Origin: Sulfuritalea sp.
GTDB taxonomy: Bacteria > Pseudomonadota > Gammaproteobacteria > Burkholderiales > Rhodocyclaceae
Length of the DNA: 64,000 nucleotides
Assembly (NCBI GenBank): GCA_022842325.1
Contig: JALHPU010000004.1
Coordinates: 1-64,000 of the forward strand
Reading direction: 5' to 3'
The notes under the pieces are model-generated. The model had not been told where the DNA came from. It saw nothing but the letters and a program-made list of their open reading frames with translations, and ran no database searches. Positions 55,046 to 63,888 of this stretch are shown here, in pieces. Both the position numbers and the translations under genes were made by a program. The first letter of the stretch is position 1. Every line of letters begins with the position of its first letter.

Positions 55046-56299
55046 ATGCGCGTGACCGTGCTCGGCGCCGGCGTGGTCGGCGTCACCACTGCCTGGTACC
55101 TGGCGGCAGATGGTCACGAGGTGACGGTGATCGATCGTCAGCACTCTCCGGCGCAGGAAACCAGCTTCGCCAACGGCGGCCAGATTTCGGTCAGCCATGC
55201 CGAGCCCTGGGCCAATCCCCGGGCGCCATGGAAGGCGCTGCAATGGCTGGGGCGCGAAGACGCACCCTTGCTCTGGCGCCTGCGCGCCGACCCGGCGCAA
55301 TGGGGCTGGGGCCTGCGTTTTCTGCGCGAATGCACGGCGGCACGGGCGCGCGCCAATGTTGCGGCCATCGTCTCGCTCGGCTTGGCCAGTCGCGCCGCCC
55401 TGCAGGCGCTGCGCTGCGAACTGGCGCTCGACTACGACCATCTCGAACGCGGCATCCTGCATTTCTATACCGATCCGCGCGAATTCGAGCATGCCTTGCC
55501 GCAGGCCGCACTGATGCGCGAGTTCGGCTGCGAACGGGTGCCGCAAACCGCGGCGCAATGCCTGGCCATCGAACCGGCGCTGGCCGGCTCGCGGGTGCCG
55601 GTGGTCGGCGGCACTTACACTTCCGGCGATGAATCCGGTGACGCGCGACGCTTCACCGAGGCACTGGCGCAGCATGCCGCGGCGCGCGGCGTGCGCTTCC
55701 GTTATGGCGAAACCGTGGCGGCTCTGGCACGCGATGGCGGTCGGCTGAGCGGAGTGCGTCTGGTTTCGGGGGAAACCGTGGGCGCCGATATGACGGTGCT
55801 GGCGCTCGGCAGCTATTCGCCGCTGCTGTTGCGACCGTTGGGGATACGCTTGCCGGTCTATCCGGCCAAGGGCTATTCGGTGACGCTGGCTTTGCCGGAC
55901 GGGGCAGTGGCGCCGACCGTGAGCCTGACGGACGACGGGCACAAGATCGTCATCTCGCGTCTCGGGCAGTTCCTGCGCGTGGCCGGCACGGCCGAGTTCA
56001 ATGGCTACGATACCTCGCTCAACCCGGCGCGCTGTACGGCACTGCTGCGGCGCATCGGCGATATTTTCCCGTCCCTGGCGGGCGTCAACGAGGTCGAGTA
56101 CTGGGCGGGGCTGCGGCCGGCGACTCCGGGCAATGTGCCGCTGATTGGCGACATGGCCGCTGCCGGGCTGGCCGGCCTGTGGCTCAATACCGGCCACGGT
56201 ACGTTGGGCTGGACCTTGTCCTGCGGCTCGGCGCGCCTGCTGGCCGACCTGGTTGCCGGCCGCGATCCGGGGTTGGCGGCGAAGCCCTATCGGTTCTGA
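55046..56299 (+). CDS. dadA: D-amino acid dehydrogenase (DadA family)
   Basis: The 417-residue FAD enzyme oxidises D-amino acids, chiefly D-alanine, passing electrons to the respiratory chain. It has the dinucleotide motif VTVLGAGVVGVTTAWYLAADGHEVTVID, TSFANGGQISVSHAEPWANP, and the C-terminal LWLNTGHGTLGWTLSCGSARLLADLVAGR, all typical of DadA. The start MRVTVLGAG was chosen because the upstream in-frame extension reads through the REP-B repeat. It may work with the alr product on alanine. Confidence 0.92.
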   Translation: MRVTVLGAGVVGVTTAWYLAADGHEVTVIDRQHSPAQETSFANGGQISVSHAEPWANPRAPWKALQWLGREDAPLLWRLRADPAQWGWGLRFLRECTAARARANVAAIVSLGLASRAALQALRCELALDYDHLERGILHFYTDPREFEHALPQAALMREFGCERVPQTAAQCLAIEPALAGSRVPVVGGTYTSGDESGDARRFTEALAQHAAARGVRFRYGETVAALARDGGRLSGVRLVSGETVGADMTVLALGSYSPLLLRPLGIRLPVYPAKGYSVTLALPDGAVAPTVSLTDDGHKIVISRLGQFLRVAGTAEFNGYDTSLNPARCTALLRRIGDIFPSLAGVNEVEYWAGLRPATPGNVPLIGDMAAAGLAGLWLNTGHGTLGWTLSCGSARLLADLVAGRDPGLAAKPYRF

Positions 56300-56303
56300 A
56301 CAT

Positions 56304-56328
56304 CGGCGTGCCACCGGTGCCGACTCGT
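56304..56328 (+). repeat. REP-A variant after dadA
   Basis: CGGCGTGCCACCGGTGCCGA followed by CTCGT, a degenerate copy close to that at 7775. Confidence 0.4.
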
Positions 56329-56393
56329 AGGGCCGACTTGTAGGGCCGACTTCAGTCGGCCAACGGTGGATGGCGGACTGAAGTTCGCCCTAC
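56328..56393. repeat. GTAGGGC inverted repeat (BIME-like)
   Basis: Left arm GTAGGGCCGACTTCAGTCGG then CCA (from 56340); right arm is its near-complement TGGCGGACTGAAGTTCGCCC then TAC (to 56393). Each arm is itself palindromic (GCCGACT-TC-AGTCGGC). A partial left arm precedes at 56328. Confidence 0.65.
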
Positions 56394-56432
56394 GTCCGCC
56401 CTGCGATGAAACCGTCATCTGTTTCGCAAGCG

Positions 56433-57605
56433 CTAATGCAGGTGGCGGGGTGCCGCCTCGGTCTGCTCTTCGGGCATTTCGGCGTGCACCGGCTCGCCTT
56501 CGGGATTGGGATACAGCGGGGCGCCGCAATCGTCGCAGAATTCCAGCGGAAAGCGCTGGTCGAGCATGATGACGCTGCCAACTCCGGCTTCGCGCAGCGC
56601 GGTTTCGATCTGGCTCGGCGTGTCGTGGTTTTCGTCTTCGTGTTCGAGCAGCGGCCAGACCACGCCATGCACGACGTCGCTGCTGCCGCGCAGGGCGAAG
56701 CCGATGCGGAATTCCTCAAGCTGGCGATCGTGGAACGGTGCGACCACCGCGCGCAGTTCTGCGGCCGGCTGGTTCAGCACGGTCTGCAGGTAGGCCACCG
56801 CGGCGCGCAGCGACCAGGGCCGCGAGGCGCGGTCGGCATCGCGCACGGCAGCATGGTAGGCCAGCACCGGCAGGAATTCGAGGGCACAGGCCGGCAGCAG
56901 CGGGCGCAGCGCATCGCCGCCCTGCTGCGCCCACTGGCGGAAGGACTCGGCCGGGTCGCCGTCGTCTTCCTGCCAGCGGAACAGCGGCGCGCCGCGCGGT
57001 GCGGCGACGGCGCCCAGCACGTAGCGGGTATCGGACAGGAAGCTCATGGTTTCCGGCAACTGCGCCGGATCGATTTTCAGGTTGCGGCCATGGATTGCCG
57101 CCTTGGCCAGTTTCTCGGCCATTTGTGCCGTTTCGACATAATTCTGCGGCAACTGGTCGGGGCTGTAGAGGATGTCGGAGAGGCCCAGCTTGGCATCCGC
57201 CGCCAGCACATGTGCCTGCAGATGTACGCGCAGGGCCTCGAGCTGAGTCGCGTTGATGCTGCCCGAGGGGATCTGGAAGCGCGACCAGGCCAGCAACGGC
57301 ACGGCGATCATCACCACCTCCAGCCCGCCGGCGCTTTCGGTGCGGCGGGATTCGGCGCAGGATTCGATCATGTCGGCCAGTTCGTCATAGGCGCGCGCGC
57401 CGCCGTTGTAGAGCTGGTCGAGCACGGCAATCAGGGTTTCTTCCTGGTTGTCGGCCAGCAGGCGGTCGATGTGTGCTGCCAGGCGGGCTTCCCACCAGGC
57501 ATCCTCGATCCGGTTGGACGACTGGCTGAGGCGGGTCGCCAGGCGCGTCAGAAGCTCGGAGTCCGGCGTCTGGCGGGCGCGGCGCGGAAGGCGGTTGCGT
57601 TTCAT
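56433..57605 (-). CDS. DUF2863-family protein
   Basis: The 390-residue soluble protein matches the DUF2863 family, which I know mainly from betaproteobacteria and which has no assigned function. The N-terminus is basic (MKRNRLPRRARQ) and acidic segments follow. Near the C-terminus a CDDC pair (EFCDDCGAPLYPNPEGEPVH) resembles half of a zinc ribbon. It is transcribed away from the phosphate transport genes. Confidence 0.8.
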   Translation of the reverse strand: MKRNRLPRRARQTPDSELLTRLATRLSQSSNRIEDAWWEARLAAHIDRLLADNQEETLIAVLDQLYNGGARAYDELADMIESCAESRRTESAGGLEVVMIAVPLLAWSRFQIPSGSINATQLEALRVHLQAHVLAADAKLGLSDILYSPDQLPQNYVETAQMAEKLAKAAIHGRNLKIDPAQLPETMSFLSDTRYVLGAVAAPRGAPLFRWQEDDGDPAESFRQWAQQGGDALRPLLPACALEFLPVLAYHAAVRDADRASRPWSLRAAVAYLQTVLNQPAAELRAVVAPFHDRQLEEFRIGFALRGSSDVVHGVVWPLLEHEDENHDTPSQIETALREAGVGSVIMLDQRFPLEFCDDCGAPLYPNPEGEPVHAEMPEEQTEAAPRHLH

Positions 57606-57694
57606 GGCGATGACGGGCCGAAAGGAGAAGTCCGGCGAAAGCGGCGGGCGCAGATTTTACCAGTTGCCGGGAAGCCCGGCGCGCCGGCATAAGC

Positions 57695-57703
57695 TGATAA
57701 AAT
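57695..57703 (+). promoter_or_regulatory. Extended -10 box for the Pit operon
   Basis: TGATAAAAT matches TGnTATAAT with one mismatch, 32 bases before the DUF47 gene; no clear -35. Confidence 0.4.
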
Positions 57704-57734
57704 TCGGACGTTTTTTTGCCAGCGGTGGTGCCCG

Positions 57735-58373
57735 ATGTTCTCCAAATTGATGCCCAAAGAGGCCAAGTTCTTCGATTTGTTCAATGCCCATGCGGACTTG
57801 ATCGTCAAGGGCGGACGGCAGCTGGTGGCCCTGGTGGATGATCTGGGCAAGGGCCCGGAAGTGCTGGCGCAACATGTGCAGGCCATCGACGAGATCGAGA
57901 CCGCGGCCGACAAGATCACCCACGAAACCATTGCGCTGCTGCACACCTCGTTCAACACTCCGCTCGATCGCGACGAAATCCATCAGCTGATCATGCGCAT
58001 GGACGACATCCTCGATCTGATCCAGGATTTCGCCGAGGCCATGTATCTCTACGACATCCGCCAGCTGACGCCGGAAGCCAGGCAGCTCTCGGACATCGTC
58101 GCCTCGAGTTGCGAGCGGGTGAAATCCGCCGTGATCCTGCTGCACAAGATGGACAACGCACCGGCCATGCTCAAGCTGTGCCGCGAGATCGACCAGCTCG
58201 AGTCCGATGCCGACCGCGCCATGCGCACCGGCATCACCAAGCTGTTCCGCGAAGAGGCCGATGTGCGCCACCTGATCAAGATGAAGGGCATCTACGAGCT
58301 GCTGGAGTCGGTGACCGATCGCGCCGAGGACGTCGCCAACATAATCGAGGGCATCATCCTCGAGAACTCCTGA
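57735..58373 (+). CDS. DUF47/PhoU-like Pit accessory protein
   Basis: The 212-residue all-helical protein matches the DUF47 family: MFSKLMPKEAKFFDLFNAHADLI, then DEIETAADKITHETIALLHTSFNTPLDRDEIHQLIMRMDDILDLIQD, with the E..AD and D..D metal-site patterns of PhoU-like folds. Such proteins are encoded next to Pit transporters and are thought to control them. The pit gene begins nine bases later. Confidence 0.93.
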   Translation: MFSKLMPKEAKFFDLFNAHADLIVKGGRQLVALVDDLGKGPEVLAQHVQAIDEIETAADKITHETIALLHTSFNTPLDRDEIHQLIMRMDDILDLIQDFAEAMYLYDIRQLTPEARQLSDIVASSCERVKSAVILLHKMDNAPAMLKLCREIDQLESDADRAMRTGITKLFREEADVRHLIKMKGIYELLESVTDRAEDVANIIEGIILENS

Positions 58374-58382
58374 GCGGCCGTC

Positions 58383-59390
58383 ATGCAAGCGGTCGAAATG
58401 AGTCTGACGGTGATCGTGGTGCTGGTGCTGCTGGCGCTCGCCTTCGACTTCATGAACGGCTTCCACGATGCGGCGAATTCCATCGCCACCATCGTTTCCA
58501 CCGGCGTCCTCAAGCCGCAGCACGCCGTGGCCTGGGCGGCCTTCTTCAACGTGCTGGCCATCGCGGTGTTCCAGCTCAAGGTGGCCAGCACCATCGGCAA
58601 GGGCACCATCGATCCGGCCATCGTCGACCACTATGTGGTGTTCGGCGCCCTGATCGGCGCCATCGCCTGGAACATCATCACCTGGTACTACGGCATTCCG
58701 TCGAGTTCCTCCCACGCCCTGATCGGCGGGCTGGCCGGCGCGGCGATGGCCAAGGCCGGCACCGGCTCCCTGGTCTGGGCCGGCATCGGCAAGGTGGTGG
58801 CTTTCATCCTGATCGCGCCGCTGCTCGGCTTCATCCTCGGCGGCACCTTGATGGTGGTGGTGTCCTGGGTGTGCAACCGAAGTACGCCGCGCAAGGTGGA
58901 CAAGAGTTTCCGCCGCCTGCAACTGGTCTCGGCGGCGGCCTACAGCCTCGGCCACGGCGGCAACGATGCACAAAAGACCATCGGCATCATCTGGATGCTG
59001 CTGATCGCCGCCGGGACGTTGAAGACCGGCGAAATGGTGCCGATGTGGGTGGTGATCTCCTGCTACACGGCGATGGGTCTGGGCACCATGTTCGGCGGCT
59101 GGCGCATCGTCAAGACCATGGGTCAGCGCATTACCAAGTTGCGTCCGGTGGGCGGTTTCTGCGCCGAGACCGGCGGCGCGATTACCTTGTTCGGGGCGAC
59201 CATGCTCGGCATCCCGGTGTCTACCACGCATACGATCACCGGCGCGATCGTCGGCGTCGGCACCTCCAAGGGGCCCAGCAATGTGCGCTGGGGCGTGGCC
59301 GGCAGCATCGTCTGGGCCTGGGTGCTGACGATTCCGGCCAGCGCGCTGATTGCGGCCGCGGCCTGGTGGCTGGGCCGGTTCATCCTGTAG
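58383..59390 (+). CDS. pit: Low-affinity inorganic phosphate transporter (Pit)
   Basis: The 335-residue permease has about ten membrane segments and the two PiT signature repeats: FDFMNGFHDAANSIATIV near the start and YSLGHGGNDAQKTIG in the second half. PiT proteins import phosphate as a neutral metal-phosphate complex with protons. The accessory gene lies immediately upstream, making a two-gene operon. Confidence 0.95.
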   Translation: MQAVEMSLTVIVVLVLLALAFDFMNGFHDAANSIATIVSTGVLKPQHAVAWAAFFNVLAIAVFQLKVASTIGKGTIDPAIVDHYVVFGALIGAIAWNIITWYYGIPSSSSHALIGGLAGAAMAKAGTGSLVWAGIGKVVAFILIAPLLGFILGGTLMVVVSWVCNRSTPRKVDKSFRRLQLVSAAAYSLGHGGNDAQKTIGIIWMLLIAAGTLKTGEMVPMWVVISCYTAMGLGTMFGGWRIVKTMGQRITKLRPVGGFCAETGGAITLFGATMLGIPVSTTHTITGAIVGVGTSKGPSNVRWGVAGSIVWAWVLTIPASALIAAAAWWLGRFIL

Positions 59391-59396
59391 TGCGCC

Positions 59397-59735
59397 GTGA
59401 GCCCCTGCCAGGCCTGTGGCGCCTGCTGCGCCAGCTTCGCGGTGTCATTTCACGAATCGGAAGTCGATGACATGCCGGGCGGCCGGGTGCCGGCCGGACT
59501 GACCGAGCCGGTCGGCGCACAACGCGTCTGCATGTTTGGTACGGCTGTCGCGCCCAGGCGCTGCGTGGCCTTGCGCGGGCAGGTCGGCACGGCGGTTGCC
59601 TGCGCCATCTACGAGTTTCGTCCCGGCGCCTGTCGCGACTTTGCACCGCTGGCCGCCGTCGGCCGCGGCGACGAGGCCTGCAACGAAGCCAGGCGACGAC
59701 ATCAGCTGCCGCCGCTGGGTACGGTCGCCGCGTGA
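59397..59735 (+). CDS. YkgJ-type cysteine-cluster protein
   Basis: The 112-residue protein starts with CQACGACCASF and continues with VCMFG, RRCVALRG, CAIYEFRPGACRDF and ACNEARR, the pattern of the YkgJ zinc- or iron-binding cysteine cluster. The function is unknown. It starts with GTG six bases after pit, so it may be co-transcribed. A repeat C copy follows its stop. Confidence 0.85.
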   Translation: MSPCQACGACCASFAVSFHESEVDDMPGGRVPAGLTEPVGAQRVCMFGTAVAPRRCVALRGQVGTAVACAIYEFRPGACRDFAPLAAVGRGDEACNEARRRHQLPPLGTVAA

Positions 59736-59744
59736 ACGGCCGTC

Positions 59745-59852
59745 GCCGGGCCGTCCCAAGGCGGCCACAGCCAGCTGCCTGGAATCCCGCTGCTTACTGC
59801 GGGATGAACCGTAATCGCCCCCTTCCCCGGGAAGGGGGATGGGGGGAAGGTC
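59745..59852 (+). repeat. Repeat C copy 3, diverged
   Basis: It shows CAGCCAG, GGAATCCCGC-TGCTTACT-GCGGGAT, GAACCGTAATC, CCCCCTTCCCCGGGAAGGGGG and GGGGGGAAGG, in the same order as the blocks at 3419 (minus) and 23612. The last block acts as the ribosome site of the next gene. Confidence 0.5.
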
Positions 59853-59853
59853 C

Positions 59854-60738
59854 ATGAACACGCGCGTCGCTCCCGGCCCTGCCGCCTTCGGCCTGATGGT
59901 GCTGCTGTGCGCCATCTGGGGCTTCCAGCAGGTGGCGATGAAAATTGCCACGGCCGAGATCAGCCCGATCCTGCAGGCCGGGCTGCGCTCCGGCTTCGGT
60001 GCCGTGCTGGTCTTTGCCTGGGCGCGCTGGCAGGGCATTGCGCTGTTCGCACAGGACCGGTCCTTGCGTCCCGGCCTGCTCGCCGGCCTGCTGTTCGGGC
60101 TGGAGTTCGCCTTCATCTTCGTCGGCGTAGCCCACACCACGGTGTCGCGCCTTGTGGTGTTTCTCTACACGGCGCCGTGCTTTACCGTGCTCGGCCTGCA
60201 TTTCTTCGTGGCGGGCGAGCGCATGGGCTGGCGCCAGGGTGCCGGCGTGCTGCTGGCCTTCGCCGGGTTGGTGCTGGCCTTCATCGACAAGGCCTCCGGC
60301 GGCAGTCTGCTGGGCGATGCTTTCGGCGTGCTGGCGGCACTGTTCTGGGCGGCAACGACGGTGCTGATCCGCGCCACGGCCCTGGCCAAGGTCACGGCGA
60401 CCAAGGTCCTGCTCTACCAGCTGGTGGTCTCCGCCGCGGTGATGTTTCCTTTGTCCTGGCTGGTCGGCGAGCGCGGCATCGGCGTGCTGTCAGCGCCGAC
60501 TCTGTGGGCCATGGCCTATCAGATCGTGATCGTGGCCTTCATCAGCTACCTGGCGTGGTTCTGGTTGCTGACGCGTTACCTGGCCGGGCGCCTGCTGGTG
60601 TTTTCCTTCCTGACACCGCTGTTCGGCGTCTGGTTCGGCATGGTGCTGATGCACGATCAGCCGAGCCTGCATTTCTTTGCTGCCGCCGCGATGGTGGTGG
60701 GCGGCATCGTCCTGGTCAATCTGCCGGCGCGCAAATGA
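59854..60738 (+). CDS. EamA/DMT-family transporter
   Basis: The 294-residue protein has ten membrane helices in two EamA halves; the first starts FGLMVLLCAIWGFQQVAMKIA and the second GDAFGVLAALFWAATTVLIR. Members export amino acids or metabolites; the substrate is unknown. ATG at 59854 was chosen because GGGGGGAAGG lies just upstream. It overlaps azlC by ATGA, suggesting a shared export operon. Confidence 0.88.
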   Translation: MNTRVAPGPAAFGLMVLLCAIWGFQQVAMKIATAEISPILQAGLRSGFGAVLVFAWARWQGIALFAQDRSLRPGLLAGLLFGLEFAFIFVGVAHTTVSRLVVFLYTAPCFTVLGLHFFVAGERMGWRQGAGVLLAFAGLVLAFIDKASGGSLLGDAFGVLAALFWAATTVLIRATALAKVTATKVLLYQLVVSAAVMFPLSWLVGERGIGVLSAPTLWAMAYQIVIVAFISYLAWFWLLTRYLAGRLLVFSFLTPLFGVWFGMVLMHDQPSLHFFAAAAMVVGGIVLVNLPARK

Positions 60739-61430
60739 GTCGCCGCGACAGCTTCGGCCTCGGCCTGCGTTCGGTCATGCCGATACTGCTGGGGGTCGCA
60801 CCGTTCGGCGTGCTGTATGGCGTGGTGGCGTTGCAAAGCGGGATTCCGGTGCTGGCGGCGATGGCCATGTCATCGATCGTATTCGCCGGGTCGGCCCAGT
60901 TCCTCCTGGCGCAACTGGTCGGCGCCGGCGCGCCGCTGCTGCTGACGGCGGGCGCGGTGGGTCTGGTCAACCTGCGCCACGCGTTGTACAGCGCCTCGGT
61001 CGCGCCCATGCTGGCGCACCTGCCGCGGCGCTGGAAAGTCCTGCTGGCTTATCTGCTGACCGATGAAGCCTATGCCGCAGCGATTCCCCATCTCATGGCA
61101 GCCAGGCCGGATTCGGCGCAGTCCGCACAGGCGCACTGGATCCTGTTCGGCTCGGGTTTCGGCCTGTGGGCCGGCTGGCAGCTGGCGACACTGGCGGGGG
61201 TGCTGATCGGCGCGCAACTGCCGGCCGGCATCGGCCTCGATTTCGCGCTGCCGCTGACCTTCATTGCCATCGTGGTGCCGATGATAGCCAGTCGTGCCCT
61301 GCTGCTGGCGGCGCTGACGGCGGGCGCGGTGGCGGTGGCGCTGGCCGCTTTGCCCTACAAGCTCGGCCTGTTCGTCGCCGCACTGGCCGGCCTGGCCGCC
61401 GGCGCCTTACTCAGCCGGAGGATGCAATGA
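60735..61430 (+). CDS. azlC: AzlC-family branched-chain amino acid exporter subunit
   Basis: The 231-residue membrane protein has the AzlC start SFGLGLRSVMPILLGVAPFGVLYGVVA and the conserved VFAGSAQFLLAQLV and NLRHALYSASVAP motifs. With AzlD it exports branched-chain amino acids or analogues. It overlaps both neighbours by ATGA. Confidence 0.92.
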   Translation: MSRRDSFGLGLRSVMPILLGVAPFGVLYGVVALQSGIPVLAAMAMSSIVFAGSAQFLLAQLVGAGAPLLLTAGAVGLVNLRHALYSASVAPMLAHLPRRWKVLLAYLLTDEAYAAAIPHLMAARPDSAQSAQAHWILFGSGFGLWAGWQLATLAGVLIGAQLPAGIGLDFALPLTFIAIVVPMIASRALLLAALTAGAVAVALAALPYKLGLFVAALAGLAAGALLSRRMQ

Positions 61431-61738
61431 GCATTTGGGGTCTGATGGTGGTCAGCGGCCTGCTGACTTTCGGCCTCCGCTATTCCTTCATTGCGGCCGA
61501 AGGGCATTACCAGCCGCCCGCCTGGTTTCGCCGCCTGCTGCCTTTCGTGCCGGTCGCCGCACTGACGGCGCTGACGGCGCCGGAACTGCTGCTGGTGCAC
61601 GGCGAGCTCATCTTCGGCAGCGGCAATCCGCGGCTGTGGGCCGGAGTGGTGGCCATCGTCGTTGCGGCGGTCTGGCGCAATACGCTGCTGACTATCGCCT
61701 GCGGGTTTCTGGCGCTGTTCCTGTTGCAGCAGGTCTGA
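61427..61738 (+). CDS. azlD: AzlD-family exporter small subunit
   Basis: The 103-residue protein has three to four membrane helices and the family motif LTFGLRYSFIAAEGHYQPPAWFRRLLPFVPVAAL. It partners with AzlC. GGAGG lies eight bases upstream of the ATG and the gene overlaps azlC by four bases. It converges with senA, with only four bases between the stops. Confidence 0.9.
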   Translation: MSIWGLMVVSGLLTFGLRYSFIAAEGHYQPPAWFRRLLPFVPVAALTALTAPELLLVHGELIFGSGNPRLWAGVVAIVVAAVWRNTLLTIACGFLALFLLQQV

Positions 61739-61742
61739 GCGT

Positions 61743-62927
61743 TTAGCCCGGCGCGCAGCTGCGAAAGCCGACGAAGATGTCGTCGCGCTGCGGCTCGTAG
61801 TAGTTGCGGTAACGCGGATTGCGCATGCGCGCGTGGGTGGCGAAGGAGCCGCCGCGCACGCTGCGGTGGCTGTGGAAAAACGGTGCGGCGTACTCGGCAT
61901 AGGGATCGGGACTGAAGCCCGGGTAGGGCGCGAAGGCGCTGGCCGTCCATTCCCAGACCTGGCTGCCCCAGTCGAAACCCTTGCCATGAAGCGCCGCATA
62001 TTCCCACTCCGCTTCGCTCGGCAGGCGGCGGCCGGCCCAGCGGCACCAGGCTTCGGCTTCATGCGCCGTGAGGTGGATCGCGGCCTGGTCGGGTGCCAGA
62101 TCGACCCAGTCGGCAAAGCGTCGTTGCTGCCAGCGGCCCGCTTCGCGGCGCCAGTAGCGCGGCATGGTTTGCCCGGTGCGTGCCAGCCAAGCCAGTCCGT
62201 CGGGCGACCACCAGTGCGCCTGGTGGTAGCCATCCGCCTCGACGAAGGCGAGGTAGTCCGAATTCCGGGTCGGTGTGGCGGCAATCGCGAATTCGGCGAC
62301 GCGTTGCCGATGGGCCCACTTCTCGTTGTCGAAGACAAAGCCCTTGCCCGCCGGCGAGCTGCCCATGAGGAACTCGCCGCCGTCGAGCGCGACGTCTGCG
62401 GCGGCAGGCAACCCGGCCAGTCCGTCGCGCGCCGGCCAGCCCAGGGTCTGTCGCGTGTAGCGAAAGGCTTCGGCGTGCATGTCCTCGTGGAACAGCGCGA
62501 GGCGGTGAAAGTAGAGCGCGGCATCGGTGTCCGGCAGCGTGCGCAGGGCTTCCAGCGCGGCCGCGAGCGTGTCATCCAGGTAGCGCCGGGTGCCGGCCCA
62601 GTCCGGCAGGTCGAGCCGCCAGCGGCTGCCATGCGGCACCTGGCGCGAGTCGTACCAGCGGTCGGCGTCGGCGAGGCGGGAGGGCAACGGCGCCGATGTC
62701 GCTCCCCGATAGCGCTGACACCAGTACTCCGTGAACCAGGCGACATGGCCAAGTTCCCACAGCGGCGGGTTGATGATGTCGAGGCAGGGCACATGCCGCG
62801 GGTCGGGTGCGGCGCCAGCCGGCCAGGCGGCCCAGTCGTCGAGCAGGCTGATCGTATAATCGCGTGCATCCTGCAGCGCCCCGGCGAGCGGGCTTTTCCC
62901 GGCAGTCCTCAGATCAGGCATGTCCAT
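61743..62927 (-). CDS. senA: Selenoneine synthase SenA-like (EgtB-type) enzyme
   Basis: The 394-residue protein has an N-terminal DinB-like domain with the three iron-binding histidines of the EgtB family (His61 in ELGHVAWF; His147 and His151 in HEDMHAE) and a C-terminal formylglycine-enzyme-like domain (RLPSEAEWEYAA, VRGGSFATHARMRNPRYRNYY). EgtB joins a sulfur donor to hercynine; SenA joins a selenosugar to hercynine. The adjacent senB-like and selD genes favour SenA. Start 62927 (MDMPDL) has AGGAG five bases upstream; 62921 is the alternative. It overlaps the divergent senB start by eight bases. Confidence 0.82.
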   Translation of the reverse strand: MDMPDLRTAGKSPLAGALQDARDYTISLLDDWAAWPAGAAPDPRHVPCLDIINPPLWELGHVAWFTEYWCQRYRGATSAPLPSRLADADRWYDSRQVPHGSRWRLDLPDWAGTRRYLDDTLAAALEALRTLPDTDAALYFHRLALFHEDMHAEAFRYTRQTLGWPARDGLAGLPAAADVALDGGEFLMGSSPAGKGFVFDNEKWAHRQRVAEFAIAATPTRNSDYLAFVEADGYHQAHWWSPDGLAWLARTGQTMPRYWRREAGRWQQRRFADWVDLAPDQAAIHLTAHEAEAWCRWAGRRLPSEAEWEYAALHGKGFDWGSQVWEWTASAFAPYPGFSPDPYAEYAAPFFHSHRSVRGGSFATHARMRNPRYRNYYEPQRDDIFVGFRSCAPG

Positions 62928-63888
62928 TCCATCTCCTCCCTCCGTCGCCATTATCAGCCCGGCATTGGCCAGTGCCAATAACGGCAACTGGCATACCGCG
63001 CGGCGCTGGGCGCATTGCCTGGCGTCGCGGGTGCAGGTGCGGATCGAACAGGAGTGGCGTGGCGCCAGCGCCGACTTTCTGATTGCGCTGCATGCCCGCC
63101 GCTCGGCGCCGTCGATCGCGGCCTTCGCCGAGCGCCATCCCGATCGTCCGCTGGTGGTGGTGCTGACCGGGACCGATCTCTATCGCGACATCGCCACCGA
63201 TGCCGCGGCGCAGCGATCGCTGGCGCTGGCCAGCCGGCTGGTGGTGCTGCAGGCGGAAGGCCTGCGGGCCTTGCCGTCCGGGTATGCGGCGAAGACCACG
63301 GTGATCTACCAGTCGGCGCGCCCCCTGCTGCCGGGGCGGCACAGCCGGCGCCATTTCGACCTGGCGCTGATCGGCCACATGCGCCCCGAGAAGGATCCGC
63401 TGACCGCATTGCGCGCGCTGCGCCTGTTGCCGGCCGATCTGCCGGTGCGGCTGTTCCATATCGGCGGCGAGCTCGATCCGGCACTGGCCGCCGAGGTGCG
63501 CGCCCTGGGCGCGGCCGACTCGCGCTATTGCTGGCTGGGGCCGCTGTCGCAGGCGGAAACGCGCCAGCGCCTGAAGCGCTGCCACCTGCTGCTGCTGCCT
63601 TCGCTGATGGAGGGCGGCGCCAACGTGCTGATCGAGGCGGTGACCAGCGGCGTTCCGGTGCTGGGCAGCGACATTGCCGGAAATCGCGGCATGCTCGGCG
63701 CGGACTATCCCGGCTGGTTTGCGGCGGGCGACGCAGAAGGCCTGGCCGGACTGATCCGCCGCGCCGCGAGCGATCCTGATTACTACGCGAGCCTGTCCCG
63801 CCGTTGCGCGGAGCGGGTATCCTTGTTCTCCCCGGCGCAGGAATGCGCCGCCGTTTGCAGTCTTCTTGAATTGACAAGACAACCATGA
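62920..63888 (+). CDS. senB: Selenosugar synthase SenB-like glycosyltransferase
   Basis: The 322-residue GT-B glycosyltransferase matches the family I recall as TIGR04348: [26 protein letters not shown] at the start, [34 protein letters not shown] and [35 protein letters not shown] near the end. SenB forms a carbon-selenium bond between UDP-N-acetylglucosamine and selenophosphate. ATG 62920 is the only start keeping the first beta strand; it overlaps senA. The end overlaps the selD-like gene by ATGA. A repeat-like word at 63057 encodes part of the N-terminal domain. Confidence 0.85.
   Translation: MSIPSPPSVAIISPALASANNGNWHTARRWAHCLASRVQVRIEQEWRGASADFLIALHARRSAPSIAAFAERHPDRPLVVVLTGTDLYRDIATDAAAQRSLALASRLVVLQAEGLRALPSGYAAKTTVIYQSARPLLPGRHSRRHFDLALIGHMRPEKDPLTALRALRLLPADLPVRLFHIGGELDPALAAEVRALGAADSRYCWLGPLSQAETRQRLKRCHLLLLPSLMEGGANVLIEAVTSGVPVLGSDIAGNRGMLGADYPGWFAAGDAEGLAGLIRRAASDPDYYASLSRRCAERVSLFSPAQECAAVCSLLELTRQP
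63057..63080 (+). repeat. REP-A copy inside senB
   Basis: GCGTGGCGCCAGCGCCGACT followed by TTCT. It encodes RGASADFL in the first Rossmann-like domain. Confidence 0.4.

Noticed and set aside
61743-62927. Calling this gene egtB (ergothioneine)
   Set aside because: The motifs fit both, but neighbouring senB-like and selD genes make the selenium version more likely; kept as an alternative.
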